Below are positions 6,710-14,222 of a stretch of 14,360 nt of DNA, in pieces (positions within the stretch are counted from its first letter, which is position 1; every line of letters begins with the position of its first letter). The stretch lies in contig NZ_CALIBB010000254.1 of the NCBI RefSeq assembly GCF_938045595.1, forward strand, positions 1 to 14,360, in the 5' to 3' direction. Below the pieces are notes generated by a model that searched no databases, was not told the DNA's origin, and saw only the letters and a program-made list of their open reading frames with translations. The translations under genes were made by a program, and so were the position numbers. This DNA comes from an uncultured Campylobacter sp. GTDB lineage: Bacteria; Campylobacterota; Campylobacteria; Campylobacterales; Campylobacteraceae.

Positions 6710-7813
6710 TTAAACATTAAATCTAAAATGCATTACGTCGCCGTCTTGCACGACGTAGTCCTTGCCCTCAAGGCGCATTTTGCCCGCTTCTTTCGCCCTA
6801 CTCTCGCCGCCGCACGCGATGTAGTCCTCGTAGCCGATCACCTCGGCTCTAATAAATCCGCGCTCAAAGTCGTTGTGGATCACGCTCGCGGCCTTCGGAG
6901 CCTTCCAGCCCTTCGTGATCGTCCACGCGCGCACCTCCATCTCGCCGGCGGTGAAGTAGCTGATGAGGCTGAGCTTCGCGAAAGAGCGCTTGATGATGAG
7001 CTCCAGCCCGCTTTGCTGCGCGCCCAGGCTTTGCAGCATCTCGTGCGTCTCCTCGTCGCTTAGCCCTATGAGCTCCTCTTCGATCTTGGCGCAGAGCTTG
7101 ATCACCTCCGCGCCGCGGGCGTTTGCGTATTCTCTTACGCGCGCGACATATTCGTTATCCTGCGCGATGCCGTCTTCGTCCACATTTGCGCCGTAGATTA
7201 CATCTTTGGCGCTAAGCAGGCGCAGCTCGCGATTTAAAGCGATGTAGCTTTCGTCCTCTTTGAGCGCGAAATTTGAAGCGGGCTTGCCGTCGTTTAGATG
7301 CGCCAAAAGCTCGTTTGCTACCGCAAGAGCTTCCTTTGCGCCCTTTTGACTTGCTTTGGCTTCCTTGCCGAGACGCTCGATTTTGCGTCCAAGCTGCTCG
7401 ATGTCCGCTAAAATAAGCTCGGTTTCGATGATCTCGATGTCGCGGATAGGATCGACGCAGCCTTCGACGTGGGTTATGTCGCCGCTTTCGAAGCAGCGCA
7501 CGATATGAAGGATGATCTCGCACTCGCGGATATTTGAAAGAAATTTATTCCCCAGCCCCTCGCCCTTGCTAGCTCCGCGCACGAGGCCCGCGATATCTAC
7601 AAACTCAATGGTCGAATGCACGATGCGACCGGGCTTAACGATGTCCGCCAGCTTTGCTAACCGCGCATCGGGCACGGGCACGACCGCTTTATTGGGCTCG
7701 ATCGTGCAGAACGGATAGTTCTGCGCCTGTGCGTTTTGCGCGCCGCTAAGTGCGTTAAAGGTGGTGGATTTACCGACGTTCGGAAGCCCTACGATCCCTA
7801 CTGAAAGCCCCAT
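6710..7813 (-). CDS. ychF: Redox-regulated ATPase/GTPase YchF
   Basis: This 367-residue protein is a ribosome-associated Obg-family nucleotidase (OLA1/YchF), usually ATP-preferring and linked to translation and stress responses. The P-loop GLPNVGKS is at 9-16, the G2 region (NYPFCTIEPN) at 32-41 and the G3 DIAG at 73-76, followed by LVRGASKGEGLGNKFL. The G4 site is the non-canonical ANVDEDG instead of NKxD, which is the family's mark of relaxed specificity. A C-terminal TGS domain begins near EVRAWTI. Length is normal. The ATG directly abuts the pepA stop (TAGATG), so translation is probably coupled. It is the last gene of the eight-gene run. Confidence 0.95.
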   Translation of the reverse strand: MGLSVGIVGLPNVGKSTTFNALSGAQNAQAQNYPFCTIEPNKAVVPVPDARLAKLADIVKPGRIVHSTIEFVDIAGLVRGASKGEGLGNKFLSNIRECEIILHIVRCFESGDITHVEGCVDPIRDIEIIETELILADIEQLGRKIERLGKEAKASQKGAKEALAVANELLAHLNDGKPASNFALKEDESYIALNRELRLLSAKDVIYGANVDEDGIAQDNEYVARVREYANARGAEVIKLCAKIEEELIGLSDEETHEMLQSLGAQQSGLELIIKRSFAKLSLISYFTAGEMEVRAWTITKGWKAPKAASVIHNDFERGFIRAEVIGYEDYIACGGESRAKEAGKMRLEGKDYVVQDGDVMHFRFNV

Positions 7814-9274
7814 CTACGCGTCCTTCAGCTCTTTGGCTAGAGCCTGCAAGAAATATAAGTTTGCTCTCACGCCCGCGCCAGTCGCGCCCGCTGCGTAATA
7901 GCCCCACGCCTTTTCCAGATACGCAGGCCCCGCGATATCAAGGTGCAGCCACCTGTCTTTATACTCGTCTTTTATAAATTTATCCAAAAACAACCCCGCA
8001 GTTATCGCGCCGCCGTATCTACTGGAAGCGCAGTTAGAGACGTCTGCAATACTGCTTTTGATTAGCTCGCGCAGATAATCGTTAAATTCCAAAATGCTAA
8101 ATAGCTCGCCGCTGCAGCCGCTAAGATCTTTAAATTTACGCTTTAGCTCCTCGCTGTTTCCCATGATACCGCTAGTGTATTCGCCCAGGCCCACGACGCA
8201 AGCGCCGGTTAGCGTCGCCATATCGATTAGCAGACCTGGCTCAAGATCCTGCGCGTAGCTTAGGCAGTCGGCAAGCACGAGCCGCCCCTCTGCGTCGGTG
8301 TTTCGCACCTCGATACTCACGCCGCTGCGGCTAAGTAGCACGTCGTCGGGTTTATACGAATCGCCGCCGATCATATTTTCAGTAGCGCCGATAACCGCAT
8401 GTATCTCAAACGGCAACTCAAGTTCGGCTGCGCCCTTGATGATGCCCATCGCAGCAAGCGCGCCGCTTTTATCGCTTTTCATCGTAAGCATATAATCGGC
8501 AGGCTTGAGGCTTAGCCCGCCGCTGTCATAAGTAAGCCCTTTGCCGACGAAAACGACGCGCTTTAGGCAGCGCTGCGGCTTATAGATCAGGTGGATGAGG
8601 CGCGGCGGATGAGCGCTGGAGCGATTGACCGCCAAAAACGCATTCATATTCTGCTCGCGCAAAAAGTCCTCGTCATAAATTTTAACGCTCACGTCGTCGT
8701 AGTTCGAGGCTAAAATTTCAGCCTCGCTCGCCATCTTTTCGGGCGTGTAAATTTCAGGGATCTCATTGACGCCGTCGCGCGCAAAATTTGCGGCGTTTGC
8801 CATCACGATGCCCTGCTGTACGCCGTAGTTCATCTTTTGCACGTCGGGGCTACTGCCGCCGTACTCCTGCGTCGAGATTAAAATTTCATTCAAGCTGGAG
8901 TTTTTTTTATCGCTTTTGTATTTATTAAACTCATAGCCGCCCAAAAGCACGCCTTCGACCATCGCCATCGTGCTTCTGCGGTCGCAGCCGCATTTGTAAA
9001 AGGCGATTTTGAAATTTTTAATTGCGTAGCCCTTAAGCGTGTTGTATGCGCTCGCAAGTGCTGTGCGGACGCGGTCATATTCTAGCGCTTTGACGCCAAT
9101 GTACAGCCGCCCGCTCTCAGCTAACAGCAGATTGCCCTCGCCTTTATAATTAAAAAGTGCAAACTTATCCGCGTCTTTAATAAATTCGTGATTTAAATTT
9201 TTATCCACGACTAAAATAACTTCAAAATCCGCCTCTATCTCGTTAATTTTACGATCTAGCAGTTTTACTTTCAT
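7814..9274 (-). CDS. pepA: Leucyl aminopeptidase, M17 family
   Basis: This 486-residue cytosolic dizinc aminopeptidase releases N-terminal residues during peptide turnover. The C-terminal catalytic domain carries GKGLTYDSGG (244-253, ligands K245 and D250), MKSDKSGA (265-272, D268) and the signature NTDAEGRL (325-332, D327 and E329). All metal and catalytic residues appear present. The N-terminal ~160 residues are the less conserved family domain. The ATG is supported by AAGGA a few bases upstream and lies within the last 26 bases of dedA, so the two overlap. GLTYDSGG instead of the usual GITFDSGG is a conservative change. Confidence 0.95.
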   Translation of the reverse strand: MKVKLLDRKINEIEADFEVILVVDKNLNHEFIKDADKFALFNYKGEGNLLLAESGRLYIGVKALEYDRVRTALASAYNTLKGYAIKNFKIAFYKCGCDRRSTMAMVEGVLLGGYEFNKYKSDKKNSSLNEILISTQEYGGSSPDVQKMNYGVQQGIVMANAANFARDGVNEIPEIYTPEKMASEAEILASNYDDVSVKIYDEDFLREQNMNAFLAVNRSSAHPPRLIHLIYKPQRCLKRVVFVGKGLTYDSGGLSLKPADYMLTMKSDKSGALAAMGIIKGAAELELPFEIHAVIGATENMIGGDSYKPDDVLLSRSGVSIEVRNTDAEGRLVLADCLSYAQDLEPGLLIDMATLTGACVVGLGEYTSGIMGNSEELKRKFKDLSGCSGELFSILEFNDYLRELIKSSIADVSNCASSRYGGAITAGLFLDKFIKDEYKDRWLHLDIAGPAYLEKAWGYYAAGATGAGVRANLYFLQALAKELKDA

Positions 9275-9866
9275 CTCGTTCCTTTCGTGAGTTCATAAAG
9301 TGATTTTCCATACGTTTAAATAACCTAAAAAATAGATATAAAATTCCGCCTATGATAGGTATCGCAAAATACCAGTGTTGCTCGATTAGCCGCAGCCCGC
9401 TCCAGATCTCCTCGCCAAAATACCACGCCAAAACCATCGTTACGCCCGACCAGCACCAAGCACTAAAAAGATTGATAATCGCAAATTTCTTTGCGCTGTA
9501 GCGAGTGATGCCGATACTCATCGGGATGATGACGCGGAAGCCATACATATAGCGCTGCATTAAAATTATCGGCCAGCCGTAGCGTTGCAAAAGCAGGTGC
9601 GCGATCGCAAATTTTCGGCGCTGCGCCGCGAGCTTTTTACTGATATATTTTTTGTTGTAGCGACCGATATAAAAATAAAACTGATCGCCGCAAAATGCCC
9701 CAAGGCCCGCGACAAAGATACCTAGCGGCAAATTTATGTGCCCCTCGTGCGCCATTATGCCGCCCAAAATCAGAGCAATTTCGCCTTCTAAAATACACCA
9801 AACGAAAAGCACGATATAGGCGTATTGGTGGTATTGTTGTAATAAATTTTTAAGTAGCTCTTCCAA
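9249..9866 (-). CDS. DedA-family membrane protein
   Basis: This is an inner-membrane protein of the DedA/Tvp38 (SNARE-associated) family, members of which are linked to undecaprenyl-phosphate or phospholipid recycling and envelope integrity. I favour the TTG at 9866 as the start, giving 205 residues. It has GAGG about seven bases upstream (inside the end of apt), and the longer frame to an ATG at 9965 adds 33 basic residues that overlap apt and look unlike the family. Visible features are an acidic helix start (CILEGE), the GxxxGDxxxFYIGR block, the Arg-rich RYMYGFRVIIPMSIG motif and several hydrophobic segments. The C-terminal tail is charged. The gene overlaps both apt (the TTG itself lies just past the apt stop) and pepA (26 bases). 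Confidence 0.85.
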   Translation of the reverse strand: MEELLKNLLQQYHQYAYIVLFVWCILEGEIALILGGIMAHEGHINLPLGIFVAGLGAFCGDQFYFYIGRYNKKYISKKLAAQRRKFAIAHLLLQRYGWPIILMQRYMYGFRVIIPMSIGITRYSAKKFAIINLFSAWCWSGVTMVLAWYFGEEIWSGLRLIEQHWYFAIPIIGGILYLFFRLFKRMENHFMNSRKERDESKTARS

Positions 9867-9868
9867 AA

Positions 9869-10417
9869 TTACGCCTCTAAAACGCAATAAACGTTTGTGC
9901 GTCGCGAAAACTCGCCTAGATCGTTTAACTCGCGCAAATTTAATAAAAAGCACGCCTCGACGCATTTGGCCTGCGTCTGCGCGATGAGATCTAATGCCGC
10001 CCGTGCGGTGCCTCCGGTGGCGATAAGATCGTCGATTAGCAGCACTTTGGCATCCTGCACGCCGGAGAATGCATCCACGTGCATCTCGACCTGATCAAAG
10101 CCGTATTCAAGGCTGTATTTTTGCGAAATCGTGATATAAGGAAGCTTCTTTGGCTTTCTAATCGGCACAAAAGCGACCCTCAACCTCGCAGCAAGTGCCG
10201 CTGCAAAAATAAATCCGCGACTTTCTATGCCTACTATGTAATCAAGTCCGTAATCGGCGTAGCGCTCGGCTAGATGATCAAGCAGGAAATTAAACGCCTC
10301 GCGATCGCCTACGAGCGTCGTGATATCGTAAAACAAAATACCGGGCTTTGGGAAGTCGCGCACGGTGCGGATCGAGTGAAATAAATAGCTTTTTTGCTCG
10401 CTGCTTAGGCTTTTCAT
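9869..10417 (-). CDS. apt: Adenine phosphoribosyltransferase
   Basis: Purine salvage enzyme converting adenine and PRPP to AMP, cytoplasmic, 182 residues (normal length). The PRPP-binding loop VLLIDDLIATGGTA is at 125-138 and the IESRGFIF motif at about 64-71. RDFPKPGILFYDIT near the N-terminus is typical of the family. The ATG overlaps the stop of the preceding small gene in an ATGA, with a GAGG-type ribosome site inside that gene, so the two are translationally coupled. Confidence 0.95.
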   Translation of the reverse strand: MKSLSSEQKSYLFHSIRTVRDFPKPGILFYDITTLVGDREAFNFLLDHLAERYADYGLDYIVGIESRGFIFAAALAARLRVAFVPIRKPKKLPYITISQKYSLEYGFDQVEMHVDAFSGVQDAKVLLIDDLIATGGTARAALDLIAQTQAKCVEACFLLNLRELNDLGEFSRRTNVYCVLEA

Positions 10418-10656
10418 AGCTTACCTCTTTTCAATCTTGCGTTTTGGATTTTTAAGCTGCAGTTTTCGCTCTCCTCGTTTTGCAGAGCCTCAATGCCGAA
10501 GCGAAGGGCAGTTTTGAGCTTTTCGTTATCGCTTTTAAGCTTTGAAATTCTTTCTTCGCTCTTGCGAAGTAAGGCGTAAATTTTAGAATTTTTTCGGATC
10601 GATAGAATAAGTAGCACCGCAAAAAGTAGTGCTAAAACACCTAATGCTACGCTCAT
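10414..10656 (-). CDS. Small membrane-anchored coiled-coil protein
   Basis: This 80-residue protein has a single N-terminal hydrophobic helix (about 2-20) followed by a Lys/Glu-rich stretch with heptad-like leucines from about 28 to 78, probably a short coiled coil in the cytoplasm. I recall a small hypothetical protein at the same place in C. jejuni, between rpiB and apt, which suggests a conserved though unnamed component. It overlaps rpiB upstream and apt downstream, each by the four bases ATGA. Its Shine-Dalgarno AAGGAGG lies inside the last codons of rpiB. The function is unknown. Confidence 0.8.
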   Translation of the reverse strand: MSVALGVLALLFAVLLILSIRKNSKIYALLRKSEERISKLKSDNEKLKTALRFGIEALQNEESENCSLKIQNARLKRGKL

Positions 10657-12023
10657 TGCTCGCCTCCTTCATTTGGATTTGCAAAGCGCATAGTAGCGGA
10701 GGTTATGCTAAAATAGGCATAATTTATGCCTCTAAAATACGCGTTAGAAAGATTTGCTCCCTTTAAATTTACGCTCGTAATAGCAGAATCCTCATCTGTT
10801 AAACCCGTACTGGCGCAATTTATATTTTCTGGCTTAACGTTCATGCAGAAGGAATTTGTAACCTTGGAATTCATAATTGTGAGGTTCAAACCGACAAAAT
10901 CTTTGCGGCTAGCTTTTTGAGCAAAATTTTTCTTGCAAACGCTCTCGCGCGTAAAATTTAACGTAGAATTTGTGCTAGTGGAATTTTTACCCAATGGATT
11001 TTTCCCATCAAAGATTATCTTTGCGTGCGCAGAATTTAAATTTATATGATGTGCACCGCAAAAGCTTATCAAGGAATTCTCGCCGGTAAATAAGGAATTT
11101 TTATCGTTAAAGCTCCGTGCACAATTTAATGCGGAATCCGTGTCGATAGGATTTTTGCAAGAAGGGGTTTTGCCACCGAAGCTTAATTTGGAATTCCGCC
11201 CATTTAAATTAGCACCACAGCTTTGTTCCGTAAAATTTTGAGCGGAATTCTGCATGAAATTCTCCCCATCAAATCCATGCGCGCAATTCGCACTGCCGCA
11301 AACGCCTAGCTTTGCGACGCGCTTAATGTGCCTGCCGCCCGCAAAATCGGTGCTAAAAAACGCCCTAATCATATCTTCAATCACCAGCGCACCCATCAAT
11401 CGCTCACCGAAGGCTAGGACGTTGGCGTCGTTGTGCTCTCTGGCTAATCTAGCGCTAGTCGCGTCATGACACAGCGCGCAGCGGATGTGAGCGTGGCGGT
11501 TTGCGGCGATGCTGATACCGATGCCCGTACCGCAAATCAAAACGCCGTAAATGCCGTAGTCGGTGGAATTTAAAATTTTATCTTTGCTCGCATTCTGGCT
11601 TACGGCTGCGTTTACGCAGGTAGTCATGCTTTCGCTAGCGTTAAAATTTTGACGACTAGCGTTTTTAACAACGTTAAAATTTTCATTTTTCCCACTACAT
11701 TGTACGGCGTCGTTAAAATTTCCACAGCCGTTTATACTTGCGCCGAAATTTTCACTGCCGCCCGCTTCGGAATTTTCTGCAGCCGTAGCAGAATTTATGC
11801 CATCGTTTTCTTTAAAATTTCCACTTCGCGCGCAAGCTTCGCACTCGGCTAAAATTTTATCCGCCAGCGCGCCCGCAAAATCGGGATAGTCCACGCTTGC
11901 TTCGGCACTATGCGCGCCAAGATCGACCGCTTCGTAACCTAAAGCGGCGAGCGCTTTTTTAGCTTGTTCTTTGGCACGAAAGCCCGCATGATCGCTCGCT
12001 ATGAAAATTTTATTTATTTGCAT
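10653..12023 (-). CDS. rpiB: Ribose 5-phosphate isomerase B with insert and pentapeptide tail
   Basis: RpiB interconverts ribose 5-phosphate and ribulose 5-phosphate in the non-oxidative pentose phosphate pathway and is normally about 145-150 residues; this frame has 456. The core is split: residues 1-~62 (SDHAGF at 10-15, VDYPDFA at 44-50) and ~157-241 (LICGTGIGIS with catalytic C164, EHNDANVLAFG with H198, GGRHIKRVAKLG with R231 and R235). All core active-site residues I can place are present. An insert of about 94 residues (63-156) is rich in Asn, Ser, Ala and Gly with repeated NF/NS. A tail of about 215 residues (242-456) is similar and ends in pentapeptide repeats, e.g. NLKGA NLSNA YFRGI NYAYF. 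The frame has no stop or shift. ATG is preceded by AAGGAG at six bases and sits 9 bp after lepB. Confidence 0.88.
   Translation of the reverse strand: MQINKIFIASDHAGFRAKEQAKKALAALGYEAVDLGAHSAEASVDYPDFAGALADKILAECEACARSGNFKENDGINSATAAENSEAGGSENFGASINGCGNFNDAVQCSGKNENFNVVKNASRQNFNASESMTTCVNAAVSQNASKDKILNSTDYGIYGVLICGTGIGISIAANRHAHIRCALCHDATSARLAREHNDANVLAFGERLMGALVIEDMIRAFFSTDFAGGRHIKRVAKLGVCGSANCAHGFDGENFMQNSAQNFTEQSCGANLNGRNSKLSFGGKTPSCKNPIDTDSALNCARSFNDKNSLFTGENSLISFCGAHHINLNSAHAKIIFDGKNPLGKNSTSTNSTLNFTRESVCKKNFAQKASRKDFVGLNLTIMNSKVTNSFCMNVKPENINCASTGLTDEDSAITSVNLKGANLSNAYFRGINYAYFSITSATMRFANPNEGGEQ
10680..10898 (-). repeat. Pentapeptide-repeat segment of RpiB tail
   Basis: Residues 376-448 of the rpiB product divide into five-residue units with Asn, Asp or an aromatic first: DFVGL, NLTIM, NSKVT, NSFCM, NVKPE, NINCA, STGLT, DEDSA, then (after a one-residue slip) NLKGA, NLSNA, YFRGI, NYAYF, SITSA. 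This matches the A(D/N)LxX rhythm of pentapeptide-repeat beta-helices. In DNA it appears as AATT-containing motifs at multiples of about 15 bp. Units between residues 250 and 375 are weaker but show the same NSxLxF pattern. Confidence 0.6.
11556..11837 (-). repeat. Asn/Ser-rich low-complexity insert in rpiB
   Basis: This DNA encodes residues 63-156, which have no counterpart in ordinary RpiB. NF or NS pairs recur every 7-13 residues (SGNFKEND, GINSAT, SENFGAS, GNFNDA, NENFNVV, RQNFNAS). AATT motifs recur at spacings such as 33, 39, 30, 24, 21 and 24, all multiples of three, so the repeats have stayed in frame. It lies in the loop before the catalytic ICGTG strand. Boundaries are by comparison with E. 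coli RpiB from memory and may be off by a few residues. Confidence 0.65.
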
Positions 12024-12032
12024 TACCGCTCC

Positions 12033-12878
12033 TTATTTTTGCTCATAGATTAGGCTCTCATCGTTTTGCAAGGTATCGACGAAGCGCCCGATTCGCTCCC
12101 AGCGGATCTTGCGATCGGCGTCAATACTAAAATAGGTAAACCATGGCTTGCCGACGATCAGACGATAAGGTACCGGACCCCAGAAGCGGCTATCGGCGGA
12201 ATTATTTCGATTATCGCCTATCATAAAATACTCATCCTGCGGCACTTTGATGTAAAAGGCATTGAAGCTTATCCCCGCAGCTTCGAAGCTGTGAGGAATT
12301 TCGCTTAGACTAATGGGTTTCATAGAAAGCTCACCCTTCTCAAGTGCGATTTTGACATTTGTTAGCATTGAGTTTCTAGCATTAGGGTCGTAGTGAATAC
12401 CCTTAAATTTATACGGCTCTTTGACATATTTTTCGCCGCCCAAAATCACAATGTCGCGAGTATCGTAGTTTGCAGCAATGAACTCGTCGCCTTCATGCGG
12501 ACGAAGGTAGAAATTATTCAGATCAAATATCACCTCGTCGCCGCCTACGGCAAAATTTCGCTTTACAAAGTGCATTTTTTCATTAAGCGGATAGCGAAAA
12601 ACCACGATGTCGCCGCGCTTCGGACCCTCGCCGCGGATGATATGTCCATCTCCGTCGCTATCAGGAGCTACCTGCCACTCTACAAATGGAATATGCGGGG
12701 TCGGGATGCCGTAGCTAAATTTTTTAACGAATAAAAAATCGCCCTCTAAAAGCGTAGTGCGCATCGATCCGCTGGGGATCACGAAGGCTTGCGCAACAAA
12801 AAGAATGACGAATAAAACGACGATGACCGTCCCCGTCCAACTTGATAAAAAGTGATAAATTTTGCTTAGTATTTTCAT
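12033..12878 (-). CDS. lepB: Signal peptidase I
   Basis: This inner-membrane serine protease of 281 residues removes Sec and TAT signal peptides on the periplasmic side. One N-terminal membrane helix (about 15-33) is followed by box B with catalytic S38 (PSGSM), the catalytic Lys at K106 (HFVKRNF), and box E GDNRNNSADSRFWGPVP near residue 218. The insertion between boxes B and D with DSDGDGHIIRGEGPKRGDIVVF is typical of epsilon-proteobacterial enzymes. The ATG directly abuts the folD stop. The gap to rpiB is nine bases. The family is called lepP or lepB in Campylobacter. Confidence 0.95.
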   Translation of the reverse strand: MKILSKIYHFLSSWTGTVIVVLFVILFVAQAFVIPSGSMRTTLLEGDFLFVKKFSYGIPTPHIPFVEWQVAPDSDGDGHIIRGEGPKRGDIVVFRYPLNEKMHFVKRNFAVGGDEVIFDLNNFYLRPHEGDEFIAANYDTRDIVILGGEKYVKEPYKFKGIHYDPNARNSMLTNVKIALEKGELSMKPISLSEIPHSFEAAGISFNAFYIKVPQDEYFMIGDNRNNSADSRFWGPVPYRLIVGKPWFTYFSIDADRKIRWERIGRFVDTLQNDESLIYEQK

Positions 12879-13736
12879 TTAGGCTCTTTGTCTTAAGCGA
12901 TTTTTCGCCGATTTTATCGTATTGCCAAGAAGCATCGCAATCGTCATCGGCCCCACGCCTCCGGGTACGGGGGTAATTAGCGAGCATTTCGGCGCAACCG
13001 CGTCAAAATCGACGTCACCTCTTAGTTTGCCGTCCTCGCCGCGATTAATCCCCACATCGATCACTACCGCGCCTTGTTTTACCATATCGGCGCCCACAAA
13101 ATGCGCCTTGCCGACCGCGGCAACCAAAATGTCGGCGTCTGCGCAAAGCTGCTTTAAATCTTTCGTCTTACTATGAGCGATAGTGACGGTAGCGTCGGCA
13201 TTTAGAAGCAGGCTCGCCATCGGCTTTCCGACGATATTGCTACGACCCAGCACGACGGCGTTTTTGCCCGCGATCTGCACGCCGTATTCCTCAAGCAGGC
13301 GCATCACGCCAAGCGGAGTACAAGGCACAAAACCGTCCGCAAGCCCGCTAGTAAGCTTGCCTACGTTTATCGCGCTAAATCCGTCCACGTCCTTTTGCGG
13401 GCTTATTTTTTCTAAAATTTTATTCGTATCAATGTATTTTGGAAGCGGCAACTGCACCAAGATGCCGTCGATGCTCTCATCCTCGTTTAAATTTTCTATC
13501 AGTTCTAAAAGCGCCGCCTCGCTCACGTCGGAGCTCAAGCGGTGCGCTACGGATCGGATCCCACAGGCGGCGCAGGCTTTTTCCTTGCTCGCGACATAGG
13601 TCTTGCTAGCCGCGTCCTCGCCTACCAAAATCACCGCCAGCGCGGGCTCTATGCCCTTTGCGGCAAGATCCGAAGCGGCCGCTTTGATCTCCTCTTTTAC
13701 CTTCGCGCTTATGCTTTTGCCGTCGATTAAAGTCAT
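12879..13736 (-). CDS. folD: Bifunctional methylene-THF dehydrogenase/cyclohydrolase
   Basis: FolD interconverts 5,10-methylene-, methenyl- and 10-formyl-tetrahydrofolate with NADP, supplying one-carbon units for purines and initiator tRNA. Its 285 residues are the usual length. YVASKEKAC (47-55) carries the catalytic pair Y47 and K51. LVQLPLPK, the VDGFSAINVGKL block, the dinucleotide-binding VVLGRSNIVGKP and TPVPGGVGPMTIAML near the C-terminus are all present. The ATG has a modest AAGG about seven bases upstream. It is the first gene of the eight-gene run, and in C. jejuni, as I recall, folD is also next to the signal peptidase gene. Confidence 0.95.
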   Translation of the reverse strand: MTLIDGKSISAKVKEEIKAAASDLAAKGIEPALAVILVGEDAASKTYVASKEKACAACGIRSVAHRLSSDVSEAALLELIENLNEDESIDGILVQLPLPKYIDTNKILEKISPQKDVDGFSAINVGKLTSGLADGFVPCTPLGVMRLLEEYGVQIAGKNAVVLGRSNIVGKPMASLLLNADATVTIAHSKTKDLKQLCADADILVAAVGKAHFVGADMVKQGAVVIDVGINRGEDGKLRGDVDFDAVAPKCSLITPVPGGVGPMTIAMLLGNTIKSAKNRLRQRA

Positions 13737-13887
13737 TTAAAGCCTTTTTAAAAAATAAGGCAAATGTTACCCTAAAATTTATAAAATTTAGATTTATTCA
13801 GCGGGATTTTATGGGAATTTGAAAGAATTTTAAAAAGAATTTCGTCCTGAATTTAAGCCTGCTCAAATAAGCCTAAATTTTATCGTC

Positions 13888-13893
13888 ATTATA
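13888..13893 (-). promoter_or_regulatory. Candidate -10 box for folD operon
   Basis: The minus strand reads TATAAT here, about 150 bases before the folD ATG, with no clear -35, as is usual in Campylobacter. Another AT-rich candidate lies closer, around 13775-13790 (TATAAATTTTAG). Without transcript data the choice is open. Confidence 0.3.
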
Positions 13894-13940
13894 GACGGAT
13901 GGACACCTTGACACCGCTATATTCAGGCTGCAACGCTGCT

Positions 13941-13967
13941 AAGGCTTGCATTGCGGAATGAAGCCTT
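13941..13967 (-). terminator. Stem-loop after small lipoprotein gene
   Basis: AAGGCTT (13941-13947) pairs with AAGCCTT (13961-13967), and CATT (13949-13952) with AATG (13957-13960), around a GCGG loop with one bulged G. It lies about 80 bases downstream of the lipoprotein stop on the minus strand. There is no T-run, so termination is only a guess. Confidence 0.35.
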
Positions 13968-14045
13968 GTTTGAGCAAGAACTACTACGACCTTGTTATTT
14001 GCTCGCCTTTAAACGCTCCGCGTCGCGCCCGCCGCGCAATATACG

Positions 14046-14183
14046 CTATGCATAATAGTAGCCTGTATAATGGTGGCTCGGTGCCTTATTTTGCTCTGGC
14101 TTTGGGACATATTGCGGTCCACTCCTAGAGCAGCTGCATAGAAACAGCGCCGCACACAGAAATAAAACGATCTTTTGCACCAT
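14046..14183 (-). CDS. Small lipoprotein-like peptide (45 codons)
   Basis: A minus-strand frame of 45 codons reads M(V)QKIVLFLCAALFLCSCSRSG and then a short Pro/Tyr/His-rich tail ending HHYTGYYYA and TAG. The N-terminus is a classic signal: basic Lys, a hydrophobic core, and a cysteine (C18 in LCSC, or C16) as probable lipidation site. AAAGGA at 14187-14192 is only three bases from the ATG at 14183 but six from the GTG at 14180, so the GTG may be the true start, giving MQKIVLF. It resembles the tiny lipoproteins common in Gram-negatives, but I know no named relative. It could be an entericidin-like or structural lipoprotein. Confidence 0.6.
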   Translation of the reverse strand: MVQKIVLFLCAALFLCSCSRSGPQYVPKPEQNKAPSHHYTGYYYA

Positions 14184-14222
14184 AGATCCTTTCAAAATTT
14201 TTATGATTTAATCCTTGGCTGA

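Larger units (their letters stand above)
13737..14045. other. Structured leader/spacer upstream of folD
   Basis: I see no gene in these 309 bases. They hold a -10-like TATAAT toward folD (13888-13893) and a stem-loop at 13941-13967. There is also a diverged long-range inverted repeat: the sequence around GCTCAAA (13861-13867) is complementary to that around TTTGAGC (13969-13975), with about 14 of 18 positions matching. The 5' leader of the folD transcript could therefore be long and folded, but no known riboswitch class is recognised. Confidence 0.4.

Noticed and set aside
9867..9965. Longer ATG start for the DedA protein
   Set aside because: The extra 33 residues are basic, overlap the end of apt and do not resemble the family. 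The TTG at 9866 has a well-placed GAGG.
10653..11300. N-glycosylation sequons in the Asn-rich RpiB tail
   Set aside because: RpiB has no signal peptide and is cytoplasmic, whereas the Campylobacter PglB system acts in the periplasm. The many N-x-S/T are a by-product of composition.
13946..14128. 60-codon plus-strand frame
   Set aside because: It is antisense to the lipoprotein-like gene, has no Shine-Dalgarno sequence, and starts inside a hairpin.
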